This document shows positions 1 to 8,869 of a stretch of DNA of 49,203 nucleotides, piece after piece. Every line of letters starts with the position of its first letter. Within the stretch, counting starts at the first letter, position 1. Made by a program: the position numbers and the translations under genes. The notes beneath the pieces were generated by a model. The model saw only the letters and a program-made list of their open reading frames with translations. It searched no databases and was not told where the DNA came from. Source of the DNA: Hominimerdicola alba 8 (GTDB taxonomy: Bacteria > Bacillota > Clostridia > Oscillospirales > Ruminococcaceae); contig NZ_ADKM02000135.1 in the NCBI RefSeq assembly GCF_000178155.2, positions 1 to 49,203 of the forward strand, given 5' to 3'.

Positions 1-21
1 ATATGGTACGGAACGTTTTTT

Positions 22-2427
22 TTACTTCAGTTCTATGACAGTTACGCCGTCTTCGCCCTCACCGTAAACACCCGGTCTGAATGACTTTACTGACGGGTGT
101 CTGCGCAGATGGTTCCTGATGGCGTTTTTCAGCACGCCTGTGCCTATACCGTGTATAACAGTTACCATGCTGACACCCGACATTACGCAGTTGTCGATGA
201 AGCTGTCCATCTCGTGTACACCCTCGTCGCTGGCGTAGCCACGTATGTCAAGCTCGGTGGAGAAGCGCCTTGTCATGCGGTTCTCAACACCTTTTGTCGA
301 AACGCCTCTCGGCTTTTTCTTCTGTGGCTGAGGTGTCTTGACAGGCTGTTTCTTCTCAACAAGCCTCAGCTTTTTTACATCTATCTTGGTCTTCATGATG
401 CCTGCCTGCACGAAGCACATGCCCTTGTCATCGGGCGGTGTGACAACTATGCCGTTGCGCTTTGTGTCGGTTATCAGCACCGTGTCACCCTTTTTCAGCG
501 GTCTTGGCAGAACATAATCATCATCTGCCTGCTCGGAAACGGGATTGGCTTCCTTGTACAGCTTGTTCATCGTTGACTTCTGCTTATGCCTTGCGTCAAT
601 GGCTTTCTGGGTGAATCCACTTTTCTCCTTTTCTTTGCGGAGTTGGTCGAGTTCGTCCACCAATGCCTGAGATTCGCGCTGTACGCGGTTTACTATGTCG
701 CTCGCCTGACGCCTTGCTTTTTCAAGTTCGTTCTCCTTTTCATCGTAGAACTTTTTGCGCTGTTCTTCAAGTTCATTTCTCAGCTTTTCTGCTTCTGCAC
801 GGTACTTTTCGGCAAGCCTGTTGTTCTCTTCCAGCTGTATGCGTGCCCTTTCAAGATTGTCGATAATCGTTTCAAAGCGCCTGTTGTCCTCTGAGATAAG
901 ACCCTCCGCATAAGCGATTATATCATCGTCGATACCCAGATTTTTCGAGATGGCAAAAGCGTTAGACTTACCGGGTGAACCTATCACCAGCTTGTAGGTT
1001 GGCTTCATCGTTTCAACATCAAACTCACAGGAAGCGTTCTCCACACCGTCGGTATCAAGAGCGTACAGCTTTATTTCCTGATAGTGAGTAGTGGTCACTA
1101 CAGTTGCACCGAACTGCCTGAGCCGCTCTATTATCGAAACAGCCAGCGCCGCACCCTCAACAGGGTCAGTGCCCGAACCCAACTCGTCTATCAGCACAAG
1201 ACTCTCGCTGTCAGCCTTTTCAAGTATCTCTCTTACATTGCCCATGTGCGAAGAGAATGTGGAAAGACTCTGCTCTATCGATTGTCTGTCACCTATATCG
1301 GCAAGTATCTTCTTGTATACAGATATCCTGCACCCGTCAGATGCGGGTATCAGCAGACCGCACATGGTCATCAGTGTCAGCAGACCAACTGTTTTCAGCG
1401 TGACAGTCTTACCGCCCGTGTTGGGACCTGTTATGACCAGCACGTTGTAGCTTTCGCCTGAACTGAAATTTATCGGCACTACCTTGTTTTCATCTATCAG
1501 CGGGTGACGCGCCTTGTTCAGCACGATAACGCCGTCATCAGATATTTCGGGGTTGACAGCCCTCATCTTCGCACCGAGATTTGCCTTTGCAAAGTACAGG
1601 TCAAGTTTCACCGCCGCATCATAGCTTGATTCTATCTGCGGCTGCATCATAGCACATTCTTTCGAGAATTCAGTCAGTATGCGGTGTATCTCGTCCTGTT
1701 CTTTTCCTTGTAGTATGCGTATATCGTTGTTTGCTTCAACGACCGATATAGGTTCTATGAACAGCGTTGAACCTGTTGCGGAAGTGCCATGTACCAGACC
1801 GCCCACATTCCCCTTGAACTCAGTCTTTACAGGCACAACGAAGCGCCCGTCACGCATTGTGACTATCGACTCCTGCAAATACTTCTGAGTTGACGGCGAC
1901 TTTATCATCTTATCAAGAGTTTCGCGTATTTTCAGACCTGCCTTTGCTATCTTGTTCCTTATAGAACGAAGTTCGGGGCTGGCATCGTCAGAAAGGTTCT
2001 CGCTGTCAAGAATGGCAGTTTCCAATCTCTGCCACAGTGACTTGTTCGGGAAAAGCTGTTCAAACAGGTATGAAAGGGGAGTGCTTTTGTCCTCAGCCTG
2101 TTCAAACCAGCGTGTAAGTTCGTTGGTCTGTCCAAGAACTTTCTTTATCTCCAGCAGTTCCCCCAGTGAGAGCGTACCTCCCGCTTTTGCCCTGTTAAGA
2201 CTGGCAGAAACGTTATTTATGCTGTAAAATCCGGGAGTGCCGTATTTTATGGACATCTCCAGCGCACTTGCCGTCTTTCCGACCTCAGTCTTTACCGTGT
2301 AAAGGTCATCTGACGGCGTGACAGCCAGTGCAGCAGCGCGGCTGTCCTTGCTTGAACACAGTGCCGAAAGCATTTCCAACACCTTGTCAAGTTCCAGTAT
2401 ATCGCAGTTTAAATTATCTGTATTCAT
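22..2427 (-). CDS. mutS2: MutS2 family ATPase/endonuclease with C-terminal Smr domain
   Basis: MutS2 proteins act in the cytoplasm on branched DNA and on collided ribosomes, not in classical mismatch repair. The 801-residue length is usual for the family. The ATPase core is visible near residues 330-440: Walker A TGPNTGGKT and Walker B with VLIDELGSGTDP. A long charged coiled coil follows (about 510-620). The C-terminal Smr nuclease domain starts with LDIRG and contains HGIGTG. The start is supported by GAGGA upstream. It is the last gene of the recO-side operon, 20 nt after recO. Identification is firm; whether its main role is recombination suppression or ribosome rescue cannot be told from sequence. 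Confidence 0.97.
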   Translation of the reverse strand: MNTDNLNCDILELDKVLEMLSALCSSKDSRAAALAVTPSDDLYTVKTEVGKTASALEMSIKYGTPGFYSINNVSASLNRAKAGGTLSLGELLEIKKVLGQTNELTRWFEQAEDKSTPLSYLFEQLFPNKSLWQRLETAILDSENLSDDASPELRSIRNKIAKAGLKIRETLDKMIKSPSTQKYLQESIVTMRDGRFVVPVKTEFKGNVGGLVHGTSATGSTLFIEPISVVEANNDIRILQGKEQDEIHRILTEFSKECAMMQPQIESSYDAAVKLDLYFAKANLGAKMRAVNPEISDDGVIVLNKARHPLIDENKVVPINFSSGESYNVLVITGPNTGGKTVTLKTVGLLTLMTMCGLLIPASDGCRISVYKKILADIGDRQSIEQSLSTFSSHMGNVREILEKADSESLVLIDELGSGTDPVEGAALAVSIIERLRQFGATVVTTTHYQEIKLYALDTDGVENASCEFDVETMKPTYKLVIGSPGKSNAFAISKNLGIDDDIIAYAEGLISEDNRRFETIIDNLERARIQLEENNRLAEKYRAEAEKLRNELEEQRKKFYDEKENELEKARRQASDIVNRVQRESQALVDELDQLRKEKEKSGFTQKAIDARHKQKSTMNKLYKEANPVSEQADDDYVLPRPLKKGDTVLITDTKRNGIVVTPPDDKGMCFVQAGIMKTKIDVKKLRLVEKKQPVKTPQPQKKKPRGVSTKGVENRMTRRFSTELDIRGYASDEGVHEMDSFIDNCVMSGVSMVTVIHGIGTGVLKNAIRNHLRRHPSVKSFRPGVYGEGEDGVTVIELK

Positions 2428-2447
2428 ATTTATGTATGTTTCCTCAC

Positions 2448-3203
2448 TTATTTCATCATCTTATAGAATTCCAGTGTGCTGAACCTGTGTTTGAAATGGC
2501 AGGCTATGAACCTTTCTGTGAAAAAGTTCAGTTTTTCCAGATATCTGTCACTGATCTTGAAATAGAAAAGCCTCTCGTAGTCGGTCAGCGCTATGAACCT
2601 CACCAAATACAGCATGGTCTTATCCAGCGCCATAAGCCCACGGTTTTCGGCATCTTGACAACAGTCAGCACATTCAAGGCAATTACGGTCAAAGTCAAAA
2701 TACATCGGTTCGCTCTCGTAACTAAAGCAATTTGCACAGCCAACTAAACCGGGTCTTAGCCCTATCTCGCAAAGCAGCCTGAACTCAAATACGCATTTAA
2801 GAAGTTCGGGATCCATTTTATCTTCATTCAGAAAATGCAGACTGTTCAGCGCCAGTCTGAGCACCTCAGTGTGGTCTTCACCCTCAGTTCCGCAGTATAT
2901 CAGCATTTCGGAAAAATATGCCGCCAGCGCAACTTTTTTCGCATCCAGCCTTATATTATAAAACAGCTTGACAGGCTCGCTGCTGTTGAGATAGCGGCTG
3001 ACCTGTCCCTTTGCGTTTCTTTTTTCTTCAAAGCATAAAGTCGAATAGCTGAGTGCCTGCGTTGATGAAGCGGTCTTGCCGCTCTTGCGTCCGCCGCGCA
3101 CGTAAATGTAGATAACGCCCAGTTCGGCTGTCAGCACGCATATCGACTTGCTTGATTCACCGCTGTCGATCTCTTTCAGCACCAGACCTTTTACTGTCGT
3201 CAT
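2448..3203 (-). CDS. recO: DNA repair protein RecO
   Basis: RecO loads RecA with RecR during RecF-pathway gap repair. The protein has the N-terminal OB fold (about residues 1-80, beginning MTTVKGLVLKE) and a cysteine cluster around residues 148-185 (CANC, C..CADCC) matching the zinc site found in many RecO proteins. I chose the ATG at 3203 because AAAGGA lies 9 nt upstream. An in-frame ATG 9 bases earlier touches that Shine-Dalgarno directly, and one further upstream at 3236 has no better support. The resulting 251 residues fit the family. Its start overlaps the small YqzL-like gene by 47 nt, the known era-yqzL-recO arrangement. Confidence 0.93.
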   Translation of the reverse strand: MTTVKGLVLKEIDSGESSKSICVLTAELGVIYIYVRGGRKSGKTASSTQALSYSTLCFEEKRNAKGQVSRYLNSSEPVKLFYNIRLDAKKVALAAYFSEMLIYCGTEGEDHTEVLRLALNSLHFLNEDKMDPELLKCVFEFRLLCEIGLRPGLVGCANCFSYESEPMYFDFDRNCLECADCCQDAENRGLMALDKTMLYLVRFIALTDYERLFYFKISDRYLEKLNFFTERFIACHFKHRFSTLEFYKMMK

Positions 3204-3285
3204 CTTCACCATTCCTTTCAGCTTTTGCGTAAGCAAGATAATCTTCTATCCTGCCGCTTTTACAGAATTTCTCCCACAGTTCCAT
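3157..3285 (-). CDS. YqzL-like small protein (42 aa)
   Basis: A 42-codon gene sits between era and recO and overlaps the recO start. It begins MELWEKFCKSGRIEDYLAY, which resembles the YqzL family pattern (W..F...G.I..YL.Y), and continues with a short charged, disordered-looking tail. AAAGGA lies 11 nt before the ATG. The position between era and recO is exactly where yqzL lies in Bacillus and relatives, which is the main support. The function of YqzL is not established. The overlap with recO suggests translational coupling. Confidence 0.8.
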   Translation of the reverse strand: MELWEKFCKSGRIEDYLAYAKAERNGEDDDSKRSGAERDRQR

Positions 3286-3337
3286 GCAGACCACCATCCT
3301 TTGAGGATATTATCTGCAACAGCACACTTTTTATACA

Positions 3338-4234
3338 TTATGAAAGTCCGAAATTCTTTATCATGCCTTCGCGGTTACGCCATCCTTCTTTTACCTTGAC
3401 CCAGCACTGCAAATTGACTTTTATTTGGAAAAACTCCTCCAGATCGGCTCTTGCGTCCTGTCCTATCTTTCTAAGCATATTGCCGCCTTTGCCTATGATT
3501 ATGCCCTTGTGGGACTCCCTCTCGCAGTAGATGGTGGCTGTGATATCGAGTATGGCTTCGCCGTTCCTGTCCTCGCGTTCACCCAGCTGTTCAATGGTGA
3601 CAGCAACACCGTGAGGCACTTCATCGTTCAGGTTTTTCAGAGCCTTTTCGCGTATCATCTCAGCCATTATCACTTTTTCGGGTTGATCTGTGAACTTGTC
3701 GTCGGGGAAGAAGTGCGGACCTTCAGCGGCATTCTTTTCGAGTATATCCATGATGATATCAAGCCCGTCATTTTCGGCAACGCTTATCGGCACGACTTCT
3801 TCAAAATCATACAGCGCCGAATATTCCGCCAGTTTAGCGATGACATCTTCCTTGTTATCCAAAAGATCTATCTTGTTAAGCGCCAGTATCACTTTGCTCC
3901 TGCCGCCTTTGAAACTCTGTATCAGGCTTTTTTCGTTGTCTGATATCTTCTTGGTGCAGTCGCACATAAGTATTATCATGTCAACGCCCGCAATGGTCTC
4001 ATTGACAGTGTTCACCATATGTTCGCTAAGTTTGTTTTTAGCTTTGTGCATACCCGGTGTGTCCATAAAAACAAACTGAGTTTCACCCTTTGTCAGCACA
4101 CCTGTTATTTTGGTGCGGGTGGTCTGAGGTTTGTCGCTGACAGCAGCTATCTTCTCTCCCACAAGTGCATTCAGCAGAGAAGATTTGCCTGCATTTGCTC
4201 TGCCCGCTATTGTAACAAAAATATTTCTTGTCAT
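3338..4234 (-). CDS. era: GTPase Era
   Basis: Era is an essential GTPase that binds the 3' end of 16S rRNA during 30S subunit assembly. The 298-residue product has G1 GRANAGKSS near residue 12, G3 DTPG near 58, G4 NKID near 120, and the C-terminal KH domain with GKGGNMLRKIG near 247. Length and domain order are normal. The downstream neighbours are the YqzL-like ORF and recO, as in other Firmicutes; the upstream neighbour is a GNAT gene with a 1-nt gap, so it is probably co-transcribed from the phoH promoter. Confidence 0.97.
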   Translation of the reverse strand: MTRNIFVTIAGRANAGKSSLLNALVGEKIAAVSDKPQTTRTKITGVLTKGETQFVFMDTPGMHKAKNKLSEHMVNTVNETIAGVDMIILMCDCTKKISDNEKSLIQSFKGGRSKVILALNKIDLLDNKEDVIAKLAEYSALYDFEEVVPISVAENDGLDIIMDILEKNAAEGPHFFPDDKFTDQPEKVIMAEMIREKALKNLNDEVPHGVAVTIEQLGEREDRNGEAILDITATIYCERESHKGIIIGKGGNMLRKIGQDARADLEEFFQIKVNLQCWVKVKEGWRNREGMIKNFGLS

Positions 4235-4235
4235 T

Positions 4236-4703
4236 TTAAATATCCTTTACTCCCTTAGTCATTATGTCATAGCACAAGCGGTCGCCGCCGTCACATAAGA
4301 CGACTTCATAGCCGACCGCTTTGTACCCTCTTTTCAAATATATAGACTTTGCCGCCAGCGACACGCATAGCTTTGCCTCATCATAGCTTCGGCTTATCAT
4401 ATCCTCTGCAAAGTCCAGAAGCGCTCTCCCGCAGCCCATTCCCTGATATTTCGGAAGTACGAACAGCCTGTCTATCTCGTCTTCGCTGACAGTCACCGTT
4501 CCTAACGCGGCATCATTTTCATTTACTGCAAGAAAGCATCTGCCGCACGCGATGTCGCCCATGATAGCTTCATCACAGTGATGTTTCAGGAAAAATTCGA
4601 CTGCACCTTTTGGGTAGTAGTGGGGGTATATCTCTTTGATAGTTTCGTGTGTTATCAGTTTTACAGTTTCAAAATCATCTATCGCTGCCTTGATTATCTT
4701 CAT
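4236..4703 (-). CDS. GNAT family N-acetyltransferase
   Basis: A 155-residue single-domain GNAT protein. The acetyl-CoA loop is visible as YQGMGCGRALLDFAE near residues 88-102, preceded by the strand DRLFVLP and followed by LAAKSIYLKRGYKAVGYE, typical of the family's C-terminal half. The start follows GAGGGAC and lies next to the stop of the upstream gene. The substrate cannot be inferred. It lies in the era operon where Bacillus has cdd, so it is a lineage-specific insertion in a conserved operon. Confidence 0.88.
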   Translation of the reverse strand: MKIIKAAIDDFETVKLITHETIKEIYPHYYPKGAVEFFLKHHCDEAIMGDIACGRCFLAVNENDAALGTVTVSEDEIDRLFVLPKYQGMGCGRALLDFAEDMISRSYDEAKLCVSLAAKSIYLKRGYKAVGYEVVLCDGGDRLCYDIMTKGVKDI

Positions 4704-5090
4704 TCAGTGTCCCTCGATATTATCCCAAAAAGGTGCTAAAGTCACGACCCTGAGCATATAGTCGCCGTTTTCTTTGACAGTCAGCTGAAAGCTATCATAA
4801 TTTTGCTTTAAAGCCTTTTCAATGTCATTCTCATCAAGCCCTGACGAAAATGTGACCTCAGAAACGCAGTCAACATGGTTTCCGTTTCCCGTATTTCCTG
4901 TCCACGAGTATTCGTCAGTTATTTCGGCATCTGTCACCACTGTTGTCAGGGTACGTTTCAGATCTGATGTCTGCCTGCCTGTGCTGATATGATTAACGCA
5001 TGCTCCGACTATCTCGATAATAATATAAAGGCAAACGAGAACGAATGGCAGCATCAGCACACATAAGCCTATCCTTTTAAGTACTTTCAT
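4704..5090 (-). CDS. Hypothetical single-pass membrane protein
   Basis: A 128-residue protein of unknown function. One hydrophobic segment at residues 7-29 (LCVLMLPFVLVCLYIIIEIVG) looks like a signal anchor, followed by about 95 polar residues predicted outside the membrane. I recognise no motif. It overlaps the end of the Nudix gene by 14 nt and abuts the GNAT gene, so it is translated within the same operon; GAGGA upstream of the ATG supports the start. Confidence 0.75.
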   Translation of the reverse strand: MKVLKRIGLCVLMLPFVLVCLYIIIEIVGACVNHISTGRQTSDLKRTLTTVVTDAEITDEYSWTGNTGNGNHVDCVSEVTFSSGLDENDIEKALKQNYDSFQLTVKENGDYMLRVVTLAPFWDNIEGH

Positions 5091-5604
5091 TTTCGGATAT
5101 TTTCCTCGCCAGTTTCAGCACAGGGACTTCTCTTTCAGCGATAAGCCTGCCCACCTTTGAGCATCTGCATCTTTCATACTCCGCTTCCGCTTCATCAAAA
5201 GTGAGCCGCAGGATCGAAAGGTGAAAATCGTTGGTCTCTTCCGCAGTCAGCATTCTTTCGCCAAAGCTGACAGCCCTGCACAGGAAATAGTTATTGATAT
5301 TGTGTCGGTGTATGAGATTATAGTAGTCGCTCACAACGCCCAGCCTGCAAACGACCTCTGCCTGAGCGCCCAATTCCTCGCGGAGTTCGCGCAATATTGC
5401 CGTTTCAAGGCTCTCGCCTTCTTCTACACCGCCGCCCGAAGTTTCTATAAGCGCAGCTTTTCCGAATTCATCATCTCGTTCTGCCCTTACAAAATACAGC
5501 ATGCCATCGTCATCAAAAACTATCGCTCGTGCGATAATTCTGTCATGGTCGATGTAGTCGAGTGCCCACTCATTATCGTTCAGGCTTAGTTCCAGTTCTT
5601 TCAT
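5077..5604 (-). CDS. Nudix hydrolase
   Basis: A 175-residue Nudix protein. The Nudix box runs from GGGVEEGESLETAILRE into LREELGA (about residues 56-80), giving the expected GX5EX7REUXEE pattern with metal-binding glutamates. Family members hydrolyse nucleoside diphosphates linked to another group; the substrate is not inferable. The chosen ATG has GGAG 10 nt upstream and begins just past the stop of the lipid-kinase gene (1-nt gap). An open frame extends further upstream but would overlap the kinase gene without better support. Confidence 0.9.
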   Translation of the reverse strand: MKELELSLNDNEWALDYIDHDRIIARAIVFDDDGMLYFVRAERDDEFGKAALIETSGGGVEEGESLETAILRELREELGAQAEVVCRLGVVSDYYNLIHRHNINNYFLCRAVSFGERMLTAEETNDFHLSILRLTFDEAEAEYERCRCSKVGRLIAEREVPVLKLARKISENEST

Positions 5605-5605
5605 T

Positions 5606-6079
5606 TCACTTTTCTCCGTTAAAGCAGACGAACACCCAACAAAACCACAATGCCGCATAGACCGCCGCCGCGATGACAGCCGCAGGCTTGTCTGCAAAAT
5701 AAGCGAATATCTCGTTTATCCTAGTCAGAAAGACCGCGCATGCCACGCCTACAGCACCAAAGCAGAACACCAGTACCGCTCCGGCCGCGCAGTCTTTTGC
5801 TGCACCGGCTTTCTCCGAGCGTTCGCCTTTGCATGCCAGGTCAACGGTATATTCTATCGCTGTGTTGACAGTTTCCAGCGCCAGAACTCCGCCCACTGTC
5901 AGCATAAGCGCCAGCGCTTCACTGCGGCTGACGCTGCATATCGCAGCCAGTGCCGCCACAGCACCCGCAGCCCCGATGTGGAAACGCATGTTGCGTTGTG
6001 TGCGTATGCACCGCCATAGACCGCTGAAAGCATAGCCGAAGCCTTTTCCGAATTTTTTCAGGCTATTCTTTATGCTCAT
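5606..6079 (-). CDS. dgkA: Diacylglycerol kinase family membrane protein, possibly fused to a PAP2-like membrane tail
   Basis: The N-terminal part (MSIKNSLKKFGKGFGYAFSG, then CIRTQRNMRFH) and the motif LETVNTAIEYTVDL are diagnostic for the prokaryotic DgkA family, which phosphorylates undecaprenol or diacylglycerol at the membrane. Four hydrophobic segments are visible in 157 residues. The C-terminal part (about residues 105-155) adds a further hydrophobic pair beyond the minimal ~125-residue enzyme. The start at 6079 gives the canonical N-terminus; GAGGAG lies very close to it. It overlaps the ybeY end by 17 nt, the usual ybeY-dgkA order. Confidence 0.9.
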   Translation of the reverse strand: MSIKNSLKKFGKGFGYAFSGLWRCIRTQRNMRFHIGAAGAVAALAAICSVSRSEALALMLTVGGVLALETVNTAIEYTVDLACKGERSEKAGAAKDCAAGAVLVFCFGAVGVACAVFLTRINEIFAYFADKPAAVIAAAVYAALWFCWVFVCFNGEK

Positions 6080-6575
6080 GCTCCTCAACAAAAGTCTCAT
6101 CACGCGAGATGCCCAGCTGTTCAAGGATAGCTTCTTCCTTTTCACGCATTATCCTCTCCTGCAAACTGCTTTCTTCATGGTCGTAACCCAGCAGGTGCAG
6201 CATCGAGTGAACAGTCAGGAAACCGACTTCACGCTCCAGAGAATGACCGTACACCTGTGCTTGTTTTGTGGCAGTTTCAAGGCTGATGACTATGTCGCCC
6301 AGCAGAGAAGCACCTGTTTCGTAATTGATATCATATACGCCGTCCTCACCCAGAGGAAAACTCAGTACATCTGTAGAGCGGTCGATATTGCGGTGTTCTT
6401 TGTTCAACTCGTGTATCTGGCTGTCATTTACGAAAGATACCGATACCTCAGCATCGTTGCCGAAACTCTCATATTCCAGCACAGCATGGCAGCAGCGCCT
6501 TACCAGCATTCTTATCCCTACAGGTATCTTGACCTCAGTCTGCTCATTAGAAATTAAAACTTTAACTTTGCCCAT
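6063..6575 (-). CDS. ybeY: Endoribonuclease YbeY
   Basis: YbeY is a zinc-dependent endoribonuclease needed for 16S rRNA 3' maturation and ribosome quality control. The metal motif HSMLHLLGYDH is present near the C-terminus (about residues 130-140), and SVSFVNDSQIHELN and STDVLSFPL are family blocks. I favour the ATG at 6575, 170 aa, because AAGGA sits at a proper distance; the ATG at 6587 lies immediately after the same site. It overlaps the phoH stop by 14 nt. In Bacillus pgpH separates phoH and ybeY; here they are directly joined. Confidence 0.95.
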   Translation of the reverse strand: MGKVKVLISNEQTEVKIPVGIRMLVRRCCHAVLEYESFGNDAEVSVSFVNDSQIHELNKEHRNIDRSTDVLSFPLGEDGVYDINYETGASLLGDIVISLETATKQAQVYGHSLEREVGFLTVHSMLHLLGYDHEESSLQERIMREKEEAILEQLGISRDETFVEEHEHKE

Positions 6576-7539
6576 TGTTTTTTCCATTCCTTTTCGAGTA
6601 TTTTTCGTATGCCAGGATTATATCCTGCACGAGTTTGTGGCGGACAACATCTTTGTCCGAAAATCTGTTTATCTTGATGTCCTCAACATCTTTGAGAACG
6701 TTCATCGCTTGTATAAGACCTGAGCGCCTGTTGTCAGGCAGGTCTATCTGTGTGATATCACCTGTTATGACTATCTTAGAATTGAAGCCAAGTCTTGTCA
6801 GGAACATCTTCATCTGCTCATTTGTTGTGTTTTGCGCTTCATCGAGTATTATGAATGCGTTGTCGAGGGTACGACCGCGCATATAAGCCAGCGGCGCTAC
6901 TTCGATGCACCCGCGTTCCTGCTGTCTTGCAAAGGACTCAGGTCCCAGCATCTCAAACAGTGCATCATACAGCGGTCTGAGGTAAGGGTCTACCTTGTTT
7001 TGCAGGTCACCGGGCAGAAAGCCCAGTTTTTCGCCTGCTTCCACCGCAGGTCTTGTCAGTATTATCTTCTCGACCTCATGTGCTTTGAAAGCCTTTACAG
7101 CCATCGCCACCGCAAGATAAGTCTTGCCTGTACCGGCAGGACCGATGCCGAGCACGATGGTGTTTTTGCGGATAAAGTCCACATATCTTTTCTGACCCAG
7201 TGTTTTCGGTTTGATTACTTTACCTGTTATGGTGACACATATGCCGTCATCACTGAGGTTTTGCAGTTCATACTGTCTGCCCTCACGCACCAGAGCAAAA
7301 ACATACCTGATGGTCTGTTCGGACAGCTTTTCGCCTTTGTTTATCATTGTTATCAGTCCGTTGATGGCTTCACATGCGTTGAACACGCCCTGCTCGTCCC
7401 CCGTGACTTTGATATCTTCTCCGCGCCCCAGCACCACGACATTGTATTCCCTTTGTATCAGGTTGACATTTTCATCGTAGCTGCCGAAAAGACTCAGCAT
7501 AGTGTCCATGCTGTCAACAGTTATCGTTTTTTCTGCCAT
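6562..7539 (-). CDS. phoH: PhoH family P-loop ATPase
   Basis: A cytoplasmic ATPase with an N-terminal KH-like part and a C-terminal PhoH domain, 325 residues as usual. Walker A is GPAGTGKTYLAV near 138, Walker B is FIILDEAQN near 230, followed by the GDITQIDLP motif. The family is linked to RNA metabolism and is constantly found next to ybeY. GGAG upstream of the ATG and a strong promoter at 7580-7608 make it the probable first gene of the operon that runs down to mutS2. Confidence 0.95.
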   Translation of the reverse strand: MAEKTITVDSMDTMLSLFGSYDENVNLIQREYNVVVLGRGEDIKVTGDEQGVFNACEAINGLITMINKGEKLSEQTIRYVFALVREGRQYELQNLSDDGICVTITGKVIKPKTLGQKRYVDFIRKNTIVLGIGPAGTGKTYLAVAMAVKAFKAHEVEKIILTRPAVEAGEKLGFLPGDLQNKVDPYLRPLYDALFEMLGPESFARQQERGCIEVAPLAYMRGRTLDNAFIILDEAQNTTNEQMKMFLTRLGFNSKIVITGDITQIDLPDNRRSGLIQAMNVLKDVEDIKINRFSDKDVVRHKLVQDIILAYEKYSKRNGKNNGQS

Positions 7540-7579
7540 TTATTTACACTCCGCTCAGTTTAGCATTTTATCATAAATC

Positions 7580-7608
7580 ATTATACCACATTTTTTAAGT
7601 AAATGCAA
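7580..7608 (-). promoter_or_regulatory. Sigma-A type promoter for phoH operon
   Basis: On the minus strand TTGCAT and TATAAT are separated by 17 bp, about 40 nt upstream of phoH and downstream of yqfD. This separates vegetative expression of the phoH-to-mutS2 operon from the sporulation pair yqfCD. Confidence 0.75.
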
Positions 7609-7630
7609 CAAAAAAAATCAATTATTTTCA

Positions 7631-8869
7631 CTATCTTGCACATTTTTTTTCTTGGCTATTTTCATCTGTTGGAAGTATGTATGCGGGTATGAAAAAGTCG
7701 CTCTCTTTGCAGATTTCTCCGTATAGTTCGTAGGTCACGGTCAGTCTTACACTGTCTTTATTTACCTCTTTGCGGCAATTCTTGTTTTTTAGTTCATAAT
7801 TTTTTAGGAAATTCTGCTCATATCGGTATGCTGACTTCTCAGCAAGCGCAAAGGCTTCTTCTTCATTAAGCAGCTGACTGCGCATATCAAATTCCCGAAG
7901 ACATATCTCGGTGTGACCGAAAGGCAGTCTGAATCCGCCTATCTCGGGAAAATCCTGCTTTTCATACTCAGTTTCGTACCAACCATCGGGGACTTTTGCA
8001 AACATCGGTATCTGTGCGCTGAAAATGTTGATGAAGTGCAGTTTTTTCTCTGTTCCTGTCAGCGACTTTACTTCTGTATCAAAAGGCTGTTCAAACTCAA
8101 CAGTTCGTGTGAAACTGCCGCGCACTTTGCCGATGCTTCTCACATATCTTGTCTTTCTTGTGACATGTTCACCGTCGGCTGACCACTCGGAATTTTCGCT
8201 GACTATCTTACCGCTGACCACGATATCTCCCTTTGTGACACCGCTGCCTATACATTTCATCAACTGACCGTCCAGCAGTTCGACCTCTTCGATAACACCG
8301 TCCTCACATGCCACCAGATGGCATGGCATACCCACATTGAACCCTTTTTCAGCCTCAACAGCTTCTATTACATCTACCGATATCCCCGCACCGGTACGCG
8401 AAATGCCTATCCATGCGGCTTCATCTATCTTCTGTTTGAGCGATCGTTCTTCAAGCACAAGGTCGAGTTCGGGTATATAAGCACCGGCAGTGAAACCGTC
8501 TTCCTTCAGTACATCAGTTATCCTGTCCCGCAGGGCAGTGTCAGTGGTGTCTATGTCTATGCGCAGTATCACGTTCGAGTAATATCCTATAAGCAGGGCT
8601 GAAAGTATCGTCCCGAAGATGATCCCCGGATGCTTGGTCAGCTTTTTGTAAAAGCGGAGTATCCCGCGCACGCCCGTACGCTTTGGCTGATATCCCGCAG
8701 CTTTGCAGCAGCGCTCGAATCGCAGGCAGTATTCAAGTGAAACGCATATCCTGATCTCGCCCGAAAGCTGTTTCATATCACTGTATACAAGACCCTCGCG
8801 TGTAAGCATACGGAACAGCTTTGCAAAGCTGTCGCCGGTGATGACATACTCAATGCTTCCCAGAGTCAT
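7631..8869 (-). CDS. yqfD: Sporulation protein YqfD
   Basis: A 412-residue protein of the YqfD family, made in the mother cell under sigma-E in Bacillus. A single membrane segment lies near residues 93-112 (ILSALLIGYYSNVILRI), followed by a large extracytoplasmic portion with an IGISRTGAGISVDV stretch typical of the family. GGAGG precedes the ATG and the gene overlaps yqfC by 20 nt, the conserved yqfC-yqfD pair. The molecular role is unknown. It supports a spore-forming ancestry. Confidence 0.92.
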   Translation of the reverse strand: MTLGSIEYVITGDSFAKLFRMLTREGLVYSDMKQLSGEIRICVSLEYCLRFERCCKAAGYQPKRTGVRGILRFYKKLTKHPGIIFGTILSALLIGYYSNVILRIDIDTTDTALRDRITDVLKEDGFTAGAYIPELDLVLEERSLKQKIDEAAWIGISRTGAGISVDVIEAVEAEKGFNVGMPCHLVACEDGVIEEVELLDGQLMKCIGSGVTKGDIVVSGKIVSENSEWSADGEHVTRKTRYVRSIGKVRGSFTRTVEFEQPFDTEVKSLTGTEKKLHFINIFSAQIPMFAKVPDGWYETEYEKQDFPEIGGFRLPFGHTEICLREFDMRSQLLNEEEAFALAEKSAYRYEQNFLKNYELKNKNCRKEVNKDSVRLTVTYELYGEICKESDFFIPAYILPTDENSQEKKCAR

